39,292 bases of DNA from Pararhodobacter sp. SW119 (GCF_017811755.1 NZ_JADDJF010000030.1:1-39292); one strand, 5' to 3'; counted from the first letter of the stretch, positions 18,025-25,937 are shown. The notes: a model not told the origin generated them from the sequence alone. Made by a program: numbers and translations.

Positions 18025-18051
18025 GGCTGGCAGAGGTACGGCCCGCGGGCT

Positions 18052-18076
18052 GGAACCTTCGCGGGATTCATGCGTT
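18052..18076 (+). promoter_or_regulatory. Exact EcfG promoter for the 18187 gene
   Basis: GGAAC (18052-18056), 16 bases, CGTT (18073-18076), 28 bases after the phospholipase stop. The predicted start near 18083 leaves a leader of about 104 bases before ATG 18187, long enough to hold regulatory structure. Confidence 0.7.
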
Positions 18077-18186
18077 TGGTTATATTAGCACCGCCTCAGC
18101 AGGCGGCGCAGCAGCAGGGCGCTTGCGCACCATCGCGTCGGGATGGTATGCGAGATGCGCCCGAAATTCGAGGCAAAGGAAGCGAT

Positions 18187-18459
18187 ATGACCGCACCGGA
18201 CACCAACACGAAGAAGCAGGCGAGAAGACATCGCGGACCGTTGATCGGGATCATCCTTGCGGTGCTTGTCGCGGGTGCTCTGATGTTTTGGTTTCTTGGA
18301 CGGACGATGGTGGTCGAGCCCGAAGTACAGGATGAACCGCCTGCCGCGGCGATCGATGCCGAGCCCGAGCAGCCCGCCGATGCCGCGGTTGCCGATCCGG
18401 ATGATCCGGCCGTGGACGACGATCTGTTCATCGATGAACCGGCGCCACCCTCGGACTGA
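18187..18459 (+). CDS. Small membrane-anchored acidic protein (90 aa)
   Basis: ATG 18187 has AAAGGAAG upstream. Residues 1-17 are hydrophilic and basic (TNTKKQARRHRG), 18-38 form one helix (PLIGIILAVLVAGALMFWFL), and 45-90 are an Asp/Glu/Pro/Ala-rich tail (AAAIDAEPEQPADAAVADPD and on). The positive-inside rule places the acidic tail in the periplasm. No family is recognised. The exact EcfG promoter upstream marks it as a stress gene; a role at the envelope is inferred from the topology only. Confidence 0.75.
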   Translation: MTAPDTNTKKQARRHRGPLIGIILAVLVAGALMFWFLGRTMVVEPEVQDEPPAAAIDAEPEQPADAAVADPDDPAVDDDLFIDEPAPPSD

Positions 18460-18505
18460 TCGCGCTGCGAACTGAACACCATGAGGCTTTATGAGGCCGC
18501 CGCGA

Positions 18506-18535
18506 GGTCCCTGTGCAAGCAGGGGCCTTCTTTGT
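18506..18535 (+). terminator. Terminator-like hairpin after the small acidic membrane protein gene
   Basis: GGTCCCTGT (18506-18514) pairs with GCAGGGGCC (18519-18527) including G-U pairs, followed by TTCTTT. It separates the 18187 gene from the EcfG promoter of the candidate small RNA. Confidence 0.45.
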
Positions 18536-18543
18536 GGCGTTAG

Positions 18544-18568
18544 GGAACCAAATCTGCCTGCCTGCGTT
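18544..18568 (+). promoter_or_regulatory. Exact EcfG promoter in a gene-free interval (small RNA promoter)
   Basis: GGAAC (18544-18548), 16 bases, CGTT (18565-18568), followed by a T-rich stretch. No open frame follows; a strong terminator ends 100 bases later. Confidence 0.7.
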
Positions 18569-18574
18569 TTTTTC

Positions 18575-18668
18575 ATGTCCCTGAGTTGACATGGGGCTGT
18601 GCTCCCATCCCGAGGGCACACGTCCCTCTGGCCCGCCTTGCACATTTATCGCAAGGCGGGCTTTTTTT
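18575..18668 (+). ncRNA. Candidate EcfG-dependent small RNA, about 94 nt
   Basis: The interval lies between an exact EcfG promoter (18544-18568) and a strong intrinsic terminator (18631-18668). It has no credible reading frame but has successive hairpin potential: CATGTC (18574-18579) with GACATG (18588-18593), a GGG...CCC pair around 18594-18606, GAGGG with CCCTC around 18613-18629, then the terminator. The region between is C-rich (CTCCCATCCCGAG), the kind of seed used by alphaproteobacterial anti-Shine-Dalgarno small RNAs. Caulobacter GsrN is a known stress-sigma-dependent small RNA with a C-rich loop; analogy in logic only, homology was not tested. Confidence 0.6.
18631..18668 (+). terminator. 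Strong Rho-independent terminator
   Basis: GCCCGCCTTGC (18631-18641) pairs perfectly with GCAAGGCGGGC (18651-18661), 9-base loop, then seven T residues. On the other strand no T-run follows the stem, so it acts on plus-strand transcripts and not for the convergent oxidase operon. Confidence 0.9.
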
Positions 18669-18689
18669 CATCCCGCCGCACTGCGGCCT

Positions 18690-18992
18690 TCAGCAACTGG
18701 TCGCCATCAGGACCGGGAAAAGCGTGAAGACGGTCGCGAAAAGCCCGATCCAGGCGCCGGCGCGCGGCAGGGCCTGCGCGGTCATCCCGCCCTGGGCCGG
18801 CACGCGCCAGAGCAGCGCGAGATGCGCGGCGATCCCGAGGCCCCATGCGCCGACCAGAAGCAGGCGCGCGCCGATCCCCAGACCTTCGGGGCCGGGGATT
18901 TCGGCGCAGATCGCCCCGTGCAGCCCGTAGACCAGCGAGAACATGACGGCCCAGAGCATCGGACCCGCCAGGCTGAGCGCAAGCCACCTCAT
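18690..18992 (-). CDS. Small three-helix membrane protein ending the oxidase operon (100 aa)
   Basis: Overlaps the stop of the oxidase subunit I-III gene by four bases (ATGA), so it is the last gene of the operon. Three predicted helices at about 5-22, 40-60 and 78-98. Features include LAGPMLWAVMFSLVYGLHGA near the start and WRVPAQGG between helices 2 and 3. I do not recognise a family. Small membrane proteins at the end of heme-copper oxidase operons are often accessory or assembly subunits, and that is the most likely role here. Confidence 0.75.
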   Translation of the reverse strand: MRWLALSLAGPMLWAVMFSLVYGLHGAICAEIPGPEGLGIGARLLLVGAWGLGIAAHLALLWRVPAQGGMTAQALPRAGAWIGLFATVFTLFPVLMATSC

Positions 18993-21532
18993 GACACGCC
19001 CGCCTGCACGAAGAGGACCACGGCGGCGATCAGCGCCGTGACGGCGGTGAAGGCCTGCCAGACCTGCCAGGCGGGCAGGGCGCCCGGCATCGCGGCGTCG
19101 ATCTCGCCCCGGCGGTACTGGTCAAGCGCGAAGAACGCCATCCCCGTGGCGACCAGCGCGTGCAGGCCGACGAAACCCGCCATGACCGCGCGCAGGGCGT
19201 CGCGGGCGTGCGCGGTGGGATCGTCCAACTGCATCGCCAGCCAGGCCAGCGCCACCAGGGCGAGCAGGTTGAAGGCCGAGCCGGCCAGCGTCCAGCCCGG
19301 GGCGATGGTGCGCTCGGCCCGGTGGGCGGCGATGGCGGCCAGCGCCAGCGCCCCGACCAGAACCGCCATGCCAAGGCCCGTCGCAAGGGTTGCGGCGGTC
19401 GCCGGCGCCGCCGCCGGGGCCGGGGTCACGACCGACAGGAACGCAAGTCCGAAGAGGAGCGACGCAAAAAGCGCGCCATCGGCCACCAGCAGGGCGTGCA
19501 GCCCGCTTTGCGCCAGCGTGGGACGCGCACGGGAATGCACGGGCAGGCGCACCCCCGGCGCGATCTCGACCGGGGCGGGATCACTGTCCAGCACCAAGCC
19601 GCGCCCCCAGACCCAGATCAGCGCCGCCACCGGGATCAGGGCCGCGCCGGCCAGCGGATAGAGCCCGCCCAGCATCAGCAGAACGAAAATCGCGATGCTC
19701 GCCGACAGGACCAGCGGCAGCGCAGAGTTTCCGGGAAGGACGGCGACGTGCAGCGGCCGCGCCACGCCGACCGAGGTGACCAGTAACTCGCGTCGGCCGC
19801 GCGGCGCGCCGGGCAGCAACCCCGCGCCGCGGGCGAGGTCCATCGTCACCTCCGAGCCGGTGCGGGAAAGTTGTGTGGGGCCGGGCAGCGAGGCGAAGTT
19901 GTAGTTCGGCGAGGGCAGCGGCATCGCCCAGTCCAGGGTCGGCGCGCGCCAGGGGTCGCGTGCCTCGCGCTTGCCCAGCGTCGCCTGCATCACCAGGTCC
20001 AGCGCGAACATCGCGAAGCCGATGGTCATCACGAAGCCGAAAACCGACGAGGTGAGGTTCAGCCAGATCCATTCCGGATTGTCCGGGTAGACATCGATCC
20101 GGCGCGGCATGCCCATCAGCCCGGTCAGGTGCATGATGAAGAAGGTGCCGTGAAAGCCGACCACGATCACCCAGAACGCGGCCTCGCCCAGTCCCTTCAC
20201 CCGGCGGCGGCCGGTGATCAGCGGCATCCAGTAGGTCGCCGCCGCCATCATCGGAAAGACGAACCCGCCGATCAGGACATAGTGCAGATGCGCGGTCACG
20301 AAGGCGGTGTCATGCGCCTGCCAGTTGAAGGGCACGATCGCCAGCATCACGCCGGTCAGCCCGCCCATCACGAAGGTCAGGAAAAAGCCGAGTATGTGAT
20401 ACATCGGCAGGTGCAACTCGGGCCGGCCTTTCCACATCGTGCCGATCCAGGCGAAGATCTGCACCGCCGTCGGCACCGCAACCAGAACCGACGCGGCCGA
20501 GAAGAACGCCAGCGCCATGTGCGGGATGCCGACCGTGAACATGTGATGCACCCAGAGCCCGAAGGACAGGAATACCAGCCCCAGGATCGCCGCGACGATG
20601 GCGCCGTAGCCCAGGATCGGCGTGCGGCACATTACAGGGATGATGGTCGACAGCGCGCCGGCGGCCGGCAGGAAGATGATGTAGACCTCGGGGTGGCCGA
20701 AGAGCCAGAAAAGGTGCTGCCACAGCAGCGGGTCGCCCCCGCGCGCGACGTCGAAGAACGGCCAGTCGAAGGCGCGCTCCAGCTCCAGCAGGACCGAGCC
20801 GGCGATCAGCGGCGGAAAGCCCGCCAACATCATCACGCTGGTCCCCAGCATGTACCAGGCGAAAAGCGGCATTTCGGTCAACTTCATGCCCGGCGCGCGC
20901 TGGCGCAGGATGGTCACCGTGATCTCGACCGCCGCCGCCAGCGCCGAGATCTCGACGAAGGTCACGCCCAGAAGCCAGACATCGGCGTTGATGCCGGGGC
21001 TGTGCGCCGCGCCCGACAGCGGCGTGTACATGAACCAGCCGTCGCGCGGCGCCACGCCGAACAGAAGCGCCGTCAGCATGATCAGCCCGCCGAACAGGTA
21101 GCACCAGTACCCCAGCGATGTCAGCCGCGGAAAGGCCATGTCGCGCGTGCCCAGCAACTTCGGCAGAAGCCAGATCCCCAGCCCCTCCAGCATCGGGATG
21201 GCAAAAAGGAACATCATGATGCTGCCGTGCATCGTGAAGATCTGGTTGTAATGCTCGGTGTCCAGAAAGGCGCCCTGCGGGGTTGCCAGTTGCGCCCGGA
21301 TCAGCATCGACAGGATCCCGCCGATGGCAAAGAAGACGAAGGCCGTCGCCATGAAGCGCAGCCCCAGGGTGGTATGGCTGACGGCGGTCAGCTGCCCGCG
21401 GAACCCGGGGTCGTTGGCCCAGACGCGCGCCGCCTCGCGGTGCAGCGACAGGGCGCGCTGGCGCGGGTTCGCGGGCAGGGCCAGCGCCTCGGCCTCGGCC
21501 AGCGAATGATCGGGGGCGGTCGCGTCGGTCAT
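18989..21532 (-). CDS. Heme-copper oxidase subunit I fused to subunit III (847 aa)
   Basis: Catalytic subunit of a terminal oxidase. Subunit I part (about 45-560): heme a ligand His102 (FTMHGSIMMF), CuB ligands His280 (FGHPEVYI, with Tyr284 for the His-Tyr crosslink) and His329-His330 (WVHHMFTVG), heme a3/a ligands His415 and His417 (TAHLHYVL). Subunit III part about 640-847, seven-helix type. Odd residues: the K-channel lysine of GIK is Gln358 (PTAVQIF); the D-channel entrance Asp is kept (RDMAFPRL) but the Asn of FGNW is Ile (GLGIW) and the NN of RMNN is TS (RLTS). Starts overlap with subunit II (ATGA). Probably an alternative, not the main, aa3-type oxidase. Confidence 0.93.
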   Translation of the reverse strand: MTDATAPDHSLAEAEALALPANPRQRALSLHREAARVWANDPGFRGQLTAVSHTTLGLRFMATAFVFFAIGGILSMLIRAQLATPQGAFLDTEHYNQIFTMHGSIMMFLFAIPMLEGLGIWLLPKLLGTRDMAFPRLTSLGYWCYLFGGLIMLTALLFGVAPRDGWFMYTPLSGAAHSPGINADVWLLGVTFVEISALAAAVEITVTILRQRAPGMKLTEMPLFAWYMLGTSVMMLAGFPPLIAGSVLLELERAFDWPFFDVARGGDPLLWQHLFWLFGHPEVYIIFLPAAGALSTIIPVMCRTPILGYGAIVAAILGLVFLSFGLWVHHMFTVGIPHMALAFFSAASVLVAVPTAVQIFAWIGTMWKGRPELHLPMYHILGFFLTFVMGGLTGVMLAIVPFNWQAHDTAFVTAHLHYVLIGGFVFPMMAAATYWMPLITGRRRVKGLGEAAFWVIVVGFHGTFFIMHLTGLMGMPRRIDVYPDNPEWIWLNLTSSVFGFVMTIGFAMFALDLVMQATLGKREARDPWRAPTLDWAMPLPSPNYNFASLPGPTQLSRTGSEVTMDLARGAGLLPGAPRGRRELLVTSVGVARPLHVAVLPGNSALPLVLSASIAIFVLLMLGGLYPLAGAALIPVAALIWVWGRGLVLDSDPAPVEIAPGVRLPVHSRARPTLAQSGLHALLVADGALFASLLFGLAFLSVVTPAPAAAPATAATLATGLGMAVLVGALALAAIAAHRAERTIAPGWTLAGSAFNLLALVALAWLAMQLDDPTAHARDALRAVMAGFVGLHALVATGMAFFALDQYRRGEIDAAMPGALPAWQVWQAFTAVTALIAAVVLFVQAGVS

Positions 21533-22194
21533 GGGGCGTCCTCGTCCAGGGTCGGCGGCCAGTCCGCATGGGCGACGACGACGAAACGCATGCCGGCGTG
21601 ACCGACGCCGCAGAACTCGGCGCAGAGGCCGTCATAGCGCCCCGCCCGGTCGGCCAGGATGCGCGCCCGGTTCACGCGGCCGGGAATGGCGTCGACCTTG
21701 CCGGCCATCTGCGGCACCCAGAAGGAATGGATGACATCGGCCGAGGTGATCAGCACGTCGACCGGCACGCCCGCAGGGATGTGCAGCACACCGTCGCTCG
21801 TCACCTCTGCCCCGTCGGGGCCGGAATGAACGAACCGCCAGCCCCACTGGAACGCTTCGGCGCGCACCTCGATCGCGTCGTCGTCGCGGGGCAGGATGCG
21901 CTCGCCGACCCACAGCCCGCCGGCCAGCAGGGTCGTGAGGATCGCCAGCGAGAACCACAGCCCCAGTCCGTGCGTCCAGGTCGTCGGCGTGACGTTGCGC
22001 GGGGCGCCGAAGCCAAGCGCCAGAAGCCCCAGCACGAAAAGGGTGATCAGCGCCGCACCGGCCAGCATCGCCCACCAGAGCCAGGCGATCTGCGCGGCGA
22101 TCGGCCCCGCGGGCTCCAGCGTCGAAAGCGGGCCGGCGCATCCCGAGAGGACCAGAACGCCCCCTAGGATCGACAGATCGCGCAAGGCTCTCAT
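21529..22194 (-). CDS. coxB: Cytochrome c oxidase subunit II, lipoprotein form (221 aa)
   Basis: Binds the dinuclear CuA centre that accepts electrons from cytochrome c. Signal peptide with lipobox LVLSGC (Cys19), two membrane helices (about 38-60 and 78-100), then the periplasmic cupredoxin. CuA ligands are present: His in SADVIHSFWVPQ, then CAEFCGVGHAGM supplying Cys, Glu carbonyl, Cys, His and Met. The aromatic patch is FQWGWRF in place of the usual YWWR-like block, with Trp kept. No cytochrome c domain is fused. ATG 22194 overlaps the stop of the previous gene (ATGA). Lipid modification of subunit II is known in other caa3/bo3-type oxidases. Confidence 0.92.
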   Translation of the reverse strand: MRALRDLSILGGVLVLSGCAGPLSTLEPAGPIAAQIAWLWWAMLAGAALITLFVLGLLALGFGAPRNVTPTTWTHGLGLWFSLAILTTLLAGGLWVGERILPRDDDAIEVRAEAFQWGWRFVHSGPDGAEVTSDGVLHIPAGVPVDVLITSADVIHSFWVPQMAGKVDAIPGRVNRARILADRAGRYDGLCAEFCGVGHAGMRFVVVAHADWPPTLDEDAP

Positions 22195-22697
22195 ATCGGG
22201 ACCAGCTGTGACGGGATCGGGTTTCCGCGCGGCTCCATCAGGAACTCGGGGAGCAGCCGGATCAGATCGTCCAGCGGCGGCTTGGCAAGAACGAGCCAGA
22301 GCACCACGCCGATCAGCGGAAGGATCGCGATCAGCGCCAGACCGGCGCGCGGCATGCGAAAGATTTCGCGCCGCTCGCCCGCATGAACGATCAGATAGCC
22401 GAGCCAGGCATGCGCGAGCACCATGCCGCCGACGGCAAGCAGTTTGGCCAGCATCCAGGGCGCCAAAATCTCCAGCGCGAAGATCAGCACGGTTCCGACG
22501 GCGACCGCGATGACCGCCGCCGGGGTCACGACGCCGGTGTAGCTGTAATGCGTGAGCCAGCGGAATTCGGTGAAGCCGGCCTGGGTGCGCATCTCGGCGC
22601 GCCGTCCGTAGATGTGAAGAAGGATCGGCAGCAGGATCAGCCCCGCGCACCAAATGGCGAGTGCGATGATGTGGATCGACTTCAGGATCGCGATCAC
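22191..22697 (-). CDS. CopD-like four-helix membrane protein (168 aa)
   Basis: Starts at GTG 22697, overlapping the ctaG stop (GTGA); longer in-frame starts would lie inside ctaG. The pattern IAILKSIHIIALAIWCAGLI followed by LLPILLHIYGRR is typical of CopD-domain proteins, with conserved helix-borne histidines (KSIHI, LLHIY, THYSYTG, LAHAWLGY, IVHAGE) suited to copper or heme binding. Four helices are predicted. In oxidase operons such genes often sit beside ctaG, and a role in copper or heme supply to the oxidase is inferred from this. Confidence 0.75.
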   Translation of the reverse strand: MIAILKSIHIIALAIWCAGLILLPILLHIYGRRAEMRTQAGFTEFRWLTHYSYTGVVTPAAVIAVAVGTVLIFALEILAPWMLAKLLAVGGMVLAHAWLGYLIVHAGERREIFRMPRAGLALIAILPLIGVVLWLVLAKPPLDDLIRLLPEFLMEPRGNPIPSQLVPI

Positions 22698-23410
22698 GCG
22701 GTGGCCTCGTCGCGCAGGGCGCGCCAGGCCATCATCGCGGCGAGAGCCGCCAGCGGTGCCATGCCCGGCACCCACATGATCAGCCCCGCCAGTTGCTGGT
22801 CGGCCAGCGCGCTCAGCCCGAAGCGTTCGGCGTGGGCGAGGTGTTCAAGATAGAAGGGCGTCGGCGCGAAGGTCAGCAACGCCCCCAGCAGCCCCATCTG
22901 CCCGACCACCGGCAGAAGCCACAGCGCATGCCCCAGCCCGGGCCGGTGGAGGATAGCGGACCAGAACGCCCAGGCCGGTAGGATCAGTGCGGCCTGCATC
23001 GCCCAGTAGACGCCCGCATGGTCCCAGGCCGCACTGTAGGCTGCGGGCAGGTGCCAGAGCCACAGCGCCGCGGACATGGCCAGAAAGGGCAGGGCGATCG
23101 GCAGTCGGCGTACCGGAAAGGCCAAGGCGATCGCCGGCGCCAGGACGCCAAGGACGACAAGGTGGTGCAGCGTCCGCGCCGAGAAAAGCGCGGCCGTCAT
23201 CGCACAGAGCGGCGAGACGAACGCGACGGTCGCTGCGACCGCGGCGAACTGGACGGCGCGGCGTTGACCCGGATCGGCCTCGCTTACCGCCAGAAGACCC
23301 CAGATCGTCAGCGCGACGAGGGCGCCGATCAGGTATGGGTCCGCATTCCAGGCCCAGTACCAGTCGGAACTGGCGGGCGCCGGGCCGCAATAGGGTAATG
23401 TTCCGTTCAT
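22694..23410 (-). CDS. ctaG: caa3-type cytochrome oxidase assembly protein CtaG (238 aa)
   Basis: Seven-helix membrane protein of the caa3_CtaG (Bacillus-type) family, needed for CuB/CuA maturation, unrelated to the Cox11-type CtaG. Residues 18-25 read WYWAWNADPYL, then helices with conserved FSARTLHHLVVLGVLAPAIAL (His81-His82), LWLWHLPAAYSAA, VYWAMQAAL, FWSAILH and LADQQLAGLIMWVPG, all hallmarks of the family. It is the first gene of a five-gene operon joined by 4-base overlaps. The exact EcfG promoter at 23441-23466 would start transcription about 23 bases before ATG 23410. No strong Shine-Dalgarno is visible. Confidence 0.9.
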   Translation of the reverse strand: MNGTLPYCGPAPASSDWYWAWNADPYLIGALVALTIWGLLAVSEADPGQRRAVQFAAVAATVAFVSPLCAMTAALFSARTLHHLVVLGVLAPAIALAFPVRRLPIALPFLAMSAALWLWHLPAAYSAAWDHAGVYWAMQAALILPAWAFWSAILHRPGLGHALWLLPVVGQMGLLGALLTFAPTPFYLEHLAHAERFGLSALADQQLAGLIMWVPGMAPLAALAAMMAWRALRDEATA

Positions 23411-23440
23411 TCGGCCAAATTCACTTTGCGCAGAGGTGAG

Positions 23441-23466
23441 AACGCATGGGGTCCTCTGTCGGTTCC
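23441..23466 (-). promoter_or_regulatory. Exact EcfG promoter for the ctaG-oxidase operon
   Basis: Minus-strand GGAAC (23466-23462), 17 bases, CGTT (23444-23441). The predicted start is near 23434, with the first gene start at 23410. It puts a whole terminal oxidase under the general stress sigma factor. Confidence 0.7.
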
Positions 23467-23549
23467 AAGACTACGCGCGATCCGAAGGCGATGGTTCGGT
23501 TTTTCCTTGCGCGCGTCAAGGCGCGGATAGCGGATTGCGACCGACCGCC

Positions 23550-23574
23550 GGAACCTTATCGGGCTTGGCGCATT
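23550..23574 (+). promoter_or_regulatory. EcfG-type promoter, one mismatch, for the 23603 gene
   Basis: GGAAC (23550-23554), 16 bases, CATT (23571-23574). The TT pair is at the position expected of the looser rhizobial form (GGAAC, 18 bases, TT). The predicted start near 23581 leaves a leader holding GGAGG before ATG 23603. Confidence 0.45.
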
Positions 23575-23602
23575 GAACAGCCGAAACTGATCGGAGGATT
23601 CC

Positions 23603-23788
23603 ATGGACCTGGTCTGGCTCTTGCCGCTGCTTGCGATGTTCACGCTGCTGAGCGTGGTGGTCTTTGCATTGCTCAGCAAGAAACGCGTCGAGGAAAGACG
23701 ACACGATCCGAACAGTCCCAAGTCGTCCCTGGCGCCGGACAGCGCCGGCGCCGGCGCGGTCGAAAAGCTGCAGCGCAAGCCGCGGTAA
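23603..23788 (+). CDS. Small single-helix membrane protein (61 aa)
   Basis: Good Shine-Dalgarno (GGAGG, six bases before ATG). Residues 2-24 form a hydrophobic helix (DLVWLLPLLAMFTLLSVVVF), followed by a basic then mixed tail (SKKRVEERRHDPNSPKSS and on). The layout suggests the N-terminus out and the tail in the cytoplasm. I see no known family; the helix resembles small oxidase-associated or phage-shock type anchors only in a general way. It is divergent from the oxidase operon and 58 bases ahead of the OmpA-family gene, so cotranscription with the latter is likely. Confidence 0.65.
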   Translation: MDLVWLLPLLAMFTLLSVVVFALLSKKRVEERRHDPNSPKSSLAPDSAGAGAVEKLQRKPR

Positions 23789-23846
23789 GCAAGGAACCCG
23801 CCTTCCGGTCGCAATCGACGGGCGCGGGTCGAAATCTGGAGGTACG

Positions 23847-25937
23847 ATGATGCGCAGTTCGAAGTTCCACGCAACCACCGCCCTTGGCTTGTGCCTGATG
23901 ATGGCGCCCGTCGCGGTCAGTGCGCAAGAAGATGCCGCGGCCGAGCAGCCGGACGGCCTTTACGCGCCGCTGGTCGAAGCCTGCCGCGACAATCCGGAGA
24001 CGGACGGCTGCGATGCCGTGCGCGCCCGGGTCGGCGAATGCGTCGAGAGCTACGACGCCAGGCTCTGCGAGGTGTTGCTGGCCGATCCCACGATGGACGG
24101 CGCCGAAGACCCCGAGGCGCGCGCCGTGGAGGCGATCGAAGCCCTGCAGGTCGAATTCGCGGATCTCGCCGAACCCGCCCCGGATGCGCCCGCGCCCGAA
24201 GAGATGGCCCAGGTCGAAGCCCCCGAGCCGGTGGTCGAAGCGGCCGAAGCGCCCGCGGAAAGCGAAGCCGTGACCGAGGACGCCGAGCCTGCGGAAATGG
24301 CCGAGGCCGAGGCCGCGCCCGAACTCGAAGCGGTGGAGGAAGAGGCGCGCATCGAGGAGACGGAGTCCGAAGAAACCCAAGTCGACGAAGCCGAAGCTGA
24401 CGCGGCGCAAGCCGCCGACGAGATGGTCGATGACACGCCGGCCGCAGCCGACGCCGCCGCCGCGGAAGAAGCGGCGCCGGAAGACGACGCGGTCGCCGAT
24501 CAGGATGCCGCCGCCGAAGAGGTCGCCGAGACCGCCGAGGAGCCGCAGCCGGACGCGGCAATGCCGGATGCCGAAAGCATCGCCGCCGCCGAGGAGGAAG
24601 AGCGCGCGCTCGAGGAAGAACGCGCCCGCCTGCGCGCCGAGGCCGAGGCGATGGCCGATGAAGCCCCGGAACTGGTGGTCGAGGACGCCCCGGAAGAGGA
24701 GTTCGTTGCCCCCGTAGAACAGGCCCGCGAACTGGACGCCGCCGAACAGGCCACCGTCGACCGCTTGCTGGAGGACCCCGAGGTCGCCACTGCCGTCGGC
24801 CTTCTGGGCTCGGTCCTGGCCTCGCGCTTGGCACCTGCGGGCGACGATGCGCCCGATGACCAGCCCCCCGCCGCCGCCCTCGCCGCGCGCGAGGCCGAGG
24901 AGGGTGAAGCCGAAGCCGAGCTCGAGGAAGAGCCCGAAGTGATCGAGGAGTCGATCACCGCCGCGCAGCTGCGTAGCAGCCAGGAGGACTTTGCCTCGCG
25001 CCTGTCGCTGGATGTCGACGCCAGTGCCGGCGCCGATCGCGCCCGCCGCGACCGCCGCGATCTGGAGCGCGCGGGCCTCGCAGCCCTTGGGGCGCTGGCG
25101 GTCGGCATGATCGTCAACCGCAACCGCGTCGTCGCGCGCTCGGACGAACGCGTGGTCGTCGACACCGGCGAGGGCGATCTGGAACTATGGCGCGACGATG
25201 ACGCGATCCTGCTTCAGGACGGCTCGACCCGCCGGATCGAACGGTTCAGCGACGGGTCCACGCGCACCCGTTGGATCCGCCCGGATGGCACCCATGTCGT
25301 CACCGTGCGGGACGCGACCGGCCGCGTGCTGCGCCGCGAGCGGATCGCGCCCGACGGCAGCATGGTCGAGTTGCTGGACGACACCCGGCAGTATGCTCCG
25401 ATCGACGTATCGGTCCTGCCGCCCCCGCGCACCAGGGAGCTTCGTATCTCGCAGCGCACCGATCCCGAACTCGCGCTTGCGATGCTCCGCGAAGCCGAGG
25501 CCGAGGCACGGGCCATCGACCGGTCCTTCTCTCTGCGCCAGGTCCGTGAGACCCGCGAGCTTCGCGATCTGCTGCCGCTTCTGAGCCCCGAACCCATCAC
25601 GTTCGAGACCAACCGCGCGAATGTCCGCGCCGACGAAGCCCCCAAGCTGCTGCAGGTGGGCCGCCTGATGGAGCGTCTGATTGCCGACAACCCGCGCGAG
25701 ATGTTCCTGATCGAGGGCCACACCGATGCGACGGGTCCCGCAGCCTACAACCTCGCGCTGTCGGATCGCCGGGCTGAATCGGTGGCGCTGGCCCTGACCG
25801 AGTTCTTCGAGATCCCGCCGGAAAACCTGGTGGTGCAGGGCTACGGCGAGCGTCACCTGCGTATCCCGACGCTCGACTCGGAGGTCCGCAATCGCCGCGT
25901 GGCGATCCGGCGGATCACCCCCCTGATCGATTCCTGA
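23847..25937 (+). CDS. OmpA-family protein with a long acidic Ala/Glu-rich region (696 aa)
   Basis: Exported protein: signal peptide about 1-25 (ATTALGLCLMMAPVAVSAQE), a short Cys-containing segment (CRDNPETDGCDAV, VGECVESYDARLCEV; four Cys likely in two disulfides), then about 90-390 extremely rich in Ala, Glu, Asp and Pro and probably extended. A short helix (GLAALGALAVGMIVNRNRV) follows, then beta-rich repeats (STRRIERFSDGSTRTRWIRP, TVRDATGRVLRRERIAPDGS), and a C-terminal OmpA peptidoglycan-binding domain at about 580-690 (ITFETNRANVRADEAP, LIEGHTDATGPAAYN, LSDRRAESVA, VQGYGERHLRIP). ATG 23847 has GGAGG upstream. It may bridge cell wall and membrane. The beta repeats resemble those of other alphaproteobacterial OmpA-like proteins. 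Confidence 0.88.
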   Translation: MMRSSKFHATTALGLCLMMAPVAVSAQEDAAAEQPDGLYAPLVEACRDNPETDGCDAVRARVGECVESYDARLCEVLLADPTMDGAEDPEARAVEAIEALQVEFADLAEPAPDAPAPEEMAQVEAPEPVVEAAEAPAESEAVTEDAEPAEMAEAEAAPELEAVEEEARIEETESEETQVDEAEADAAQAADEMVDDTPAAADAAAAEEAAPEDDAVADQDAAAEEVAETAEEPQPDAAMPDAESIAAAEEEERALEEERARLRAEAEAMADEAPELVVEDAPEEEFVAPVEQARELDAAEQATVDRLLEDPEVATAVGLLGSVLASRLAPAGDDAPDDQPPAAALAAREAEEGEAEAELEEEPEVIEESITAAQLRSSQEDFASRLSLDVDASAGADRARRDRRDLERAGLAALGALAVGMIVNRNRVVARSDERVVVDTGEGDLELWRDDDAILLQDGSTRRIERFSDGSTRTRWIRPDGTHVVTVRDATGRVLRRERIAPDGSMVELLDDTRQYAPIDVSVLPPPRTRELRISQRTDPELALAMLREAEAEARAIDRSFSLRQVRETRELRDLLPLLSPEPITFETNRANVRADEAPKLLQVGRLMERLIADNPREMFLIEGHTDATGPAAYNLALSDRRAESVALALTEFFEIPPENLVVQGYGERHLRIPTLDSEVRNRRVAIRRITPLIDS

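Noticed and set aside
18586-18591. TTGACA as a sigma70 -35 element for the small RNA
   Set aside because: No -10 element at 16-19 bases, and it lies within the first hairpin of the predicted RNA.
19871-21601. 576-codon plus-strand frame opposite the oxidase subunit I gene
   Set aside because: His/Arg/Gln-rich antisense product; the oxidase frame has all metal ligands.
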